The notes beneath the pieces were generated by a model. The model ran no database searches and was not told the origin of the DNA. It saw nothing but the letters and a program-made list of their open reading frames with translations. This document shows, in pieces, positions 61,345-64,000 of a DNA stretch of 64,000 nucleotides. The position numbers were made by a program, and so were the translations under genes. The stretch covers positions 1 through 64,000 of the forward strand of contig CAKQUG010000007.1 of assembly GCA_934277545.1 (NCBI GenBank). Direction: 5' to 3'. The stretch is from an uncultured Alphaproteobacteria bacterium. Its GTDB lineage: Bacteria; Pseudomonadota; Alphaproteobacteria; RF32; CAG-239. How positions within the stretch are numbered: the first letter of the stretch is position 1; the number at the start of each line of letters is the position of its first letter.

Positions 61345-62088
61345 TTGGATAAGTTTATAAAATCTCTCAGCAAAATAGCAACCTTTACGGCGGCTTTTTT
61401 GGCAGCGGCTTATTTTTATTTTACTTACAAAGGATTTGAAGTAAATGCCGACGGTAATATAGTTTTAAAAGTACAAACTGCCTCCGCAGCCGAAAAAAAC
61501 GGAATCGCTACCGTGCTGCCGAAAGAACTGCACATCAATGCCTCCACAAAATATGCCATAGGCTCATTTAACGCACCGATTACTTTATACGAATATTCAT
61601 CTCTCGGCTGTCCGCATTGCGCCGATTTTCATTTAAGCGTGGTACCGAGACTGGAAGAAGAATATGTTAACAAAGGCCTGCTGCGTATTGTGTTTGTCAA
61701 CTTTCCGCTGGATAAAAAAGCCATGCAGGCAGCACTGTTGCTGCAATGCGCGTCGGTAGACAATTATCACGGCTTATTATCTCGTTTATTTGACAAGCAA
61801 CGTTTTTGGTACTTGTCAAGCGACACAACCCCATTGCACAGCTACGCCGCCGAATACGGAATCAGCTATGACGAGGCAGAAAGCTGTCTGCATAACGACG
61901 CAATGGCTCAAACAATTATTTCTGACCGCCAACAAGGCTTAAAACAGCTGGGCATGACCGGAACTCCGGCTTTATTATTCAGCGGGCGCGACGGTAATGA
62001 AATTATTTATTCCGCAGCATCTTTTGGCACAATAAAAGAATATCTAAATAGCCGATATGAACGAATGGGAATCAGCTTGAATAAATGA
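61345..62088 (+). CDS. Membrane-anchored DsbA-like thiol-disulfide oxidoreductase
   Basis: A 247-residue protein with an N-terminal helix (about 8-26) and a thioredoxin-fold DsbA/DsbG-type domain. The active site is SSLGCPHCADFH (Cys89, Cys92) and the cis-proline loop GMTGTPALLF. It probably forms or shuffles disulfides in the periplasm, which would suit the Cys-rich exported proteins elsewhere in the window. It starts with TTG at 61345: AGGAG at 61332-61336 is eight bases upstream and no ATG lies close. It overlaps atpI by four bases. Confidence 0.88.
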   Translation: MDKFIKSLSKIATFTAAFLAAAYFYFTYKGFEVNADGNIVLKVQTASAAEKNGIATVLPKELHINASTKYAIGSFNAPITLYEYSSLGCPHCADFHLSVVPRLEEEYVNKGLLRIVFVNFPLDKKAMQAALLLQCASVDNYHGLLSRLFDKQRFWYLSSDTTPLHSYAAEYGISYDEAESCLHNDAMAQTIISDRQQGLKQLGMTGTPALLFSGRDGNEIIYSAASFGTIKEYLNSRYERMGISLNK

Positions 62089-62399
62089 AAAAAGAGGCTC
62101 AAGACATAAAAGAATTGGATGAACGAATCCGCAGCTTTAAGGCCAAACAGGAGAAGAAAGAAAGTAAACACACAAACTCCTCTTGGCGGAATTCTCTTGC
62201 CAACGCATTCAGAATCGGTACAGAATTTGTTGCCGCGGTAGCTGTCGGAATATGTCTCGGATATACTTTTGATAAAATTTTCGGGACTAAAGTGATTTTT
62301 CTGCTTGTATTTTCTTTATTTGGGTGTATGGCTGGTATGTTGAATGTTTATCGCTCGGCGCAAGAGATGGATAAAAACCTTCAGAAGGAAAAAGATTGA
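62085..62399 (+). CDS. atpI: ATP synthase protein I (AtpI)
   Basis: A 104-residue protein with a charged N-terminal stretch (about 1-38) and two transmembrane helices (about 47-66 and 69-90) around GYTFDKIFGTK. AtpI-type proteins help assemble the c ring of Fo. Overlap with the DsbA-like gene and a one-base overlap (TGATG) with atpB show tight coupling. Confidence 0.85.
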   Translation: MKKEAQDIKELDERIRSFKAKQEKKESKHTNSSWRNSLANAFRIGTEFVAAVAVGICLGYTFDKIFGTKVIFLLVFSLFGCMAGMLNVYRSAQEMDKNLQKEKD

Positions 62400-63124
62400 T
62401 GTCAAGTCCGGTTGAACAATTTGAAATTAAAAAAATTATTCCGTTTGAATTTAACGGAACAGATTTATCGTTTACAAATTCATCTTTATGCATGATGATT
62501 ACGATTTGCGTTATTCTGCTCAGCCTAGGCTTATGCTTAAGAAAAAGAAGCGTGGTGCCGACCATGGCGCAAACCATTCCCGAAGCGGTTTATAGTTTTA
62601 TACAAAGTATTATGGGCGAAACTTTGGGTAACCACGGCGCTAAATATGTTTCTTTTGTTTTTGCGCTGTTTACTTTTATTGCCGGCGGCAATATTTTAGG
62701 ATTATTCCCATACAGTTTTACATTTACATCGCATATTGCCGCAGTGGGCGCGCTCTCTATTTTTTGCTTATTGCTGAATATTGTATTCGGTATAAAAAAG
62801 CGCGGCTGGGGCTATTTGCGCACATTTTTGCCGGAAGGCGTCCCTGTTGCCATGGCGCCGCTGATTATTCCGCTTGAAACCATATCTCTTTTATCAAAAC
62901 CGTTCAGTCTGACCATTCGTTTGGCGGTAAATATGTCCGTAGGGCATATTATTCTGAAGGTTTTGGGAGGTTTTATCGTTACCATGAAAATTTTCGGTTT
63001 TATTCCGCTGATTGCTGACATGGGAATCATTATGTTTGAACTATTTGTTACTTTATTGCAGGCTTATATCTACACAACATTGAGCTGTGTATATTTAAAC
63101 ATGGCAATCAGTAGCGAACACTAA
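62399..63124 (+). CDS. atpB: ATP synthase subunit a
   Basis: Subunit a forms the proton half-channels of Fo. The 241-residue protein has about five helices and the key segment SKPFSLTIRLAVNMSVGHIIL with the essential Arg in TIRL, plus LETISLLSKP and a C-terminal helix TLLQAYIYTTLSCVYLNMA. The ATG at 62399 is used; a TTG just before it is not needed. Confidence 0.96.
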   Translation: MSSPVEQFEIKKIIPFEFNGTDLSFTNSSLCMMITICVILLSLGLCLRKRSVVPTMAQTIPEAVYSFIQSIMGETLGNHGAKYVSFVFALFTFIAGGNILGLFPYSFTFTSHIAAVGALSIFCLLLNIVFGIKKRGWGYLRTFLPEGVPVAMAPLIIPLETISLLSKPFSLTIRLAVNMSVGHIILKVLGGFIVTMKIFGFIPLIADMGIIMFELFVTLLQAYIYTTLSCVYLNMAISSEH

Positions 63125-63157
63125 CTTTTTTACTTTAATTAAAGAAAGGAACTCAAA

Positions 63158-63394
63158 ATGGAAAATGAAATTTTGCAAAACAAAACTTTGGCTTATATCG
63201 GCGCCGGTATCTGCGCTTTGGCAATGACTGTTGCCGCTTGGGGCTTGACAAAGCTGTGGGTAGCTTTGATTGAAACAGTTGGCCGTAATCCGCAAGTTAA
63301 AAAAGACGTTACATTGTTCGGCTTTATCGGTATGGGCTCTATTGAAGCTATTGCTTTGTATATTTTGGTTATTGCCATCTTGATGATTATATAG
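63158..63394 (+). CDS. atpE: ATP synthase subunit c with degenerate glycine motif
   Basis: Subunit c forms the rotating ring. The 78-residue hairpin has helix 1 (about 11-37), the polar loop GRNPQVKKD and helix 2 with the proton-binding Glu63 in GSIEAIALYILV. Lack of Ser/Thr after the Glu argues for protons over sodium. The GxGxGxG packing motif of helix 1 is nearly gone: the aligned stretch reads AMTVAAWGLTKLW. This could alter ring size or packing. Confidence 0.9.
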   Translation: MENEILQNKTLAYIGAGICALAMTVAAWGLTKLWVALIETVGRNPQVKKDVTLFGFIGMGSIEAIALYILVIAILMII

Positions 63395-63426
63395 TTGTTC
63401 TTCAGTTCTTTTTGTGAGGGAACAAA

Positions 63427-63909
63427 ATGCCTCAATTAGACTTATCTACATTTGCCTCGCAGGCCTTTTGGATGGTAGTCAGTTTTAGTTTGCTTTGGCT
63501 TTTAATGTCGGTTTTTATTACTCCTAAAATTACCGATGTTTTGGAACAGCGCAAACGTAAAATTGATGACTATATCCGCAAGGCTGAAAAATTGAACCAA
63601 CAGGCTAAAACCTCGCTGGAAAAATATGAGCAGGCGTTAAATGGTGCTAAAGCGAAGGCGGCAGCTGATATTGCGGCATGCCAAAAAGAATCTGCGGCTT
63701 ATTTGGCGGCAGAACAAAAATTGCTGAATGAACGTTTGAACAAGCAAATTGCCGAAAGCGAATTTAAGTTGGCGACAGAAAAAAAAGAAACTTTGCAGCA
63801 AATAGAGCAACTGTCGCAAAATTTAGCTTTTGACATTGTGCAAAAGCTGGGGTTTTCACACATCAGCAAAGAAGATGTGCTGAAAGCAGCTCGTAAAGGA
63901 AATGACTGA
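63427..63909 (+). CDS. atpF': ATP synthase subunit b' (peripheral stalk)
   Basis: A 160-residue b-type stalk protein: PQLDLSTFASQAFWMVVSF, typical of alphaproteobacterial b', one transmembrane helix (about 12-32) and a long charged coiled coil. Presence of b' before b is typical of Alphaproteobacteria and cyanobacteria. Its stop overlaps the next ATG (TGATG). Confidence 0.92.
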   Translation: MPQLDLSTFASQAFWMVVSFSLLWLLMSVFITPKITDVLEQRKRKIDDYIRKAEKLNQQAKTSLEKYEQALNGAKAKAAADIAACQKESAAYLAAEQKLLNERLNKQIAESEFKLATEKKETLQQIEQLSQNLAFDIVQKLGFSHISKEDVLKAARKGND

Positions 63910-64000
63910 TGGCAGAAGAACTTTTATATGATTCGGTAAATGAAGAAACTGTCAATGCCATTCCAAACGGCAATGACTTGATTGACGCGACGCAAAACGC
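63909..64000 (+). CDS. atpF: ATP synthase subunit b, 5' part only
   Basis: The frame from ATG 63909 (MAEELLYDSVNEETVNAIPN onward) runs off the window. Thirty codons are visible, all polar, before any membrane helix. Identification as subunit b rests on position after b' and not on a sequence match. Confidence 0.6.
   Translation, partial: MAEELLYDSVNEETVNAIPNGNDLIDATQN

Noticed and set aside
1..64000. CRISPR arrays, insertion sequences and prophage genes
   Set aside because: I found no regularly spaced repeats, no transposase and no phage structural genes on either strand.

Overview
The window is 64 kb of an AT-rich bacterial chromosome. It most likely comes from an uncultured, gut-type, low-GC alphaproteobacterium of the RF32 kind; this is an inference with no rRNA gene to confirm it. 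Reasons for Alphaproteobacteria are an atpI-atpB-atpE-atpF'-atpF order with a b' subunit, an addB-addA-trxA cluster, and a long-form L28. An oxygen-independent (class III) ribonucleotide reductase and a membrane pyrophosphatase fit an anaerobic lifestyle. About 60 protein genes, one tRNA gene and one candidate structured RNA are annotated. I saw no insertion sequence, prophage or CRISPR array.

Layout. 1-2.3 kb: infC, a metallophosphoesterase and a YjaB-like acetyltransferase. 2.3-4.3 kb: three tandem paralogous genes of unknown function, each with its own near-consensus promoter and terminator. 4.3-11 kb: ligA-truB-rpsO-pnp and ychF. 11.3-14.8 kb: small hypothetical genes, a META-domain lipoprotein and rpsU. 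14.9-24.6 kb: a phosphofructokinase, small membrane proteins, rpmB, tRNA-Arg(CCG), a large Cys-rich secreted protein, an ankyrin protein, membrane pyrophosphatase and MarC. 24.6-28.9 kb: a pilin-like gene behind a highly structured leader or RNA, then nrdD, a separate glycyl-radical subunit and nrdG with paired NrdR boxes. 29.4-31.2 kb: rplQ and a DUF3137-like protein. 31.3-37.7 kb: a six-gene operon murJ - DUF2333 - nfu - Bax-like - gloB - histidine kinase. 38-39.9 kb: a second Cys-rich secreted protein preceded by a pair of inverted palindromic sites. 40-48 kb: a small orphan gene, the operon anmK-like - ABC ATPase - GldFG/DUF4340 fusion - cation efflux, and tyrS. 48-51 kb: a divergent VirB8-like gene and TolC-like lipoprotein gene. 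51-59.6 kb: aroK-rph-rdgB-addB-addA-trxA. 59.7-64 kb: a 53-codon membrane peptide, xerD, a DciA-like gene, a DsbA-like gene and the start of the ATP synthase Fo operon, cut by the window end.

Most interesting signals: (1) a 106-bp segment at 37872-37977 lies between two inverted, lox-like palindromic sites and carries a leftward promoter in front of a surface-protein gene, which looks like an invertible promoter switch; (2) the paralogous surface gene at 17830 carries a nine-G tract, and gain or loss of one G would truncate the protein, which looks like a second phase-variation device; (3) about 197 nt of multibranched RNA with its own promoter sits directly before the pilin-like gene, and its terminator competes with a closing stem, as in a riboswitch; (4) the glycyl-radical domain of NrdD is encoded by its own 70-codon gene; (5) several enzymes have lost key motifs (Bax-like, AnmK-like, ATP synthase c subunit). 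All of these come from reading the sequence and none has been checked with a database or a folding program.
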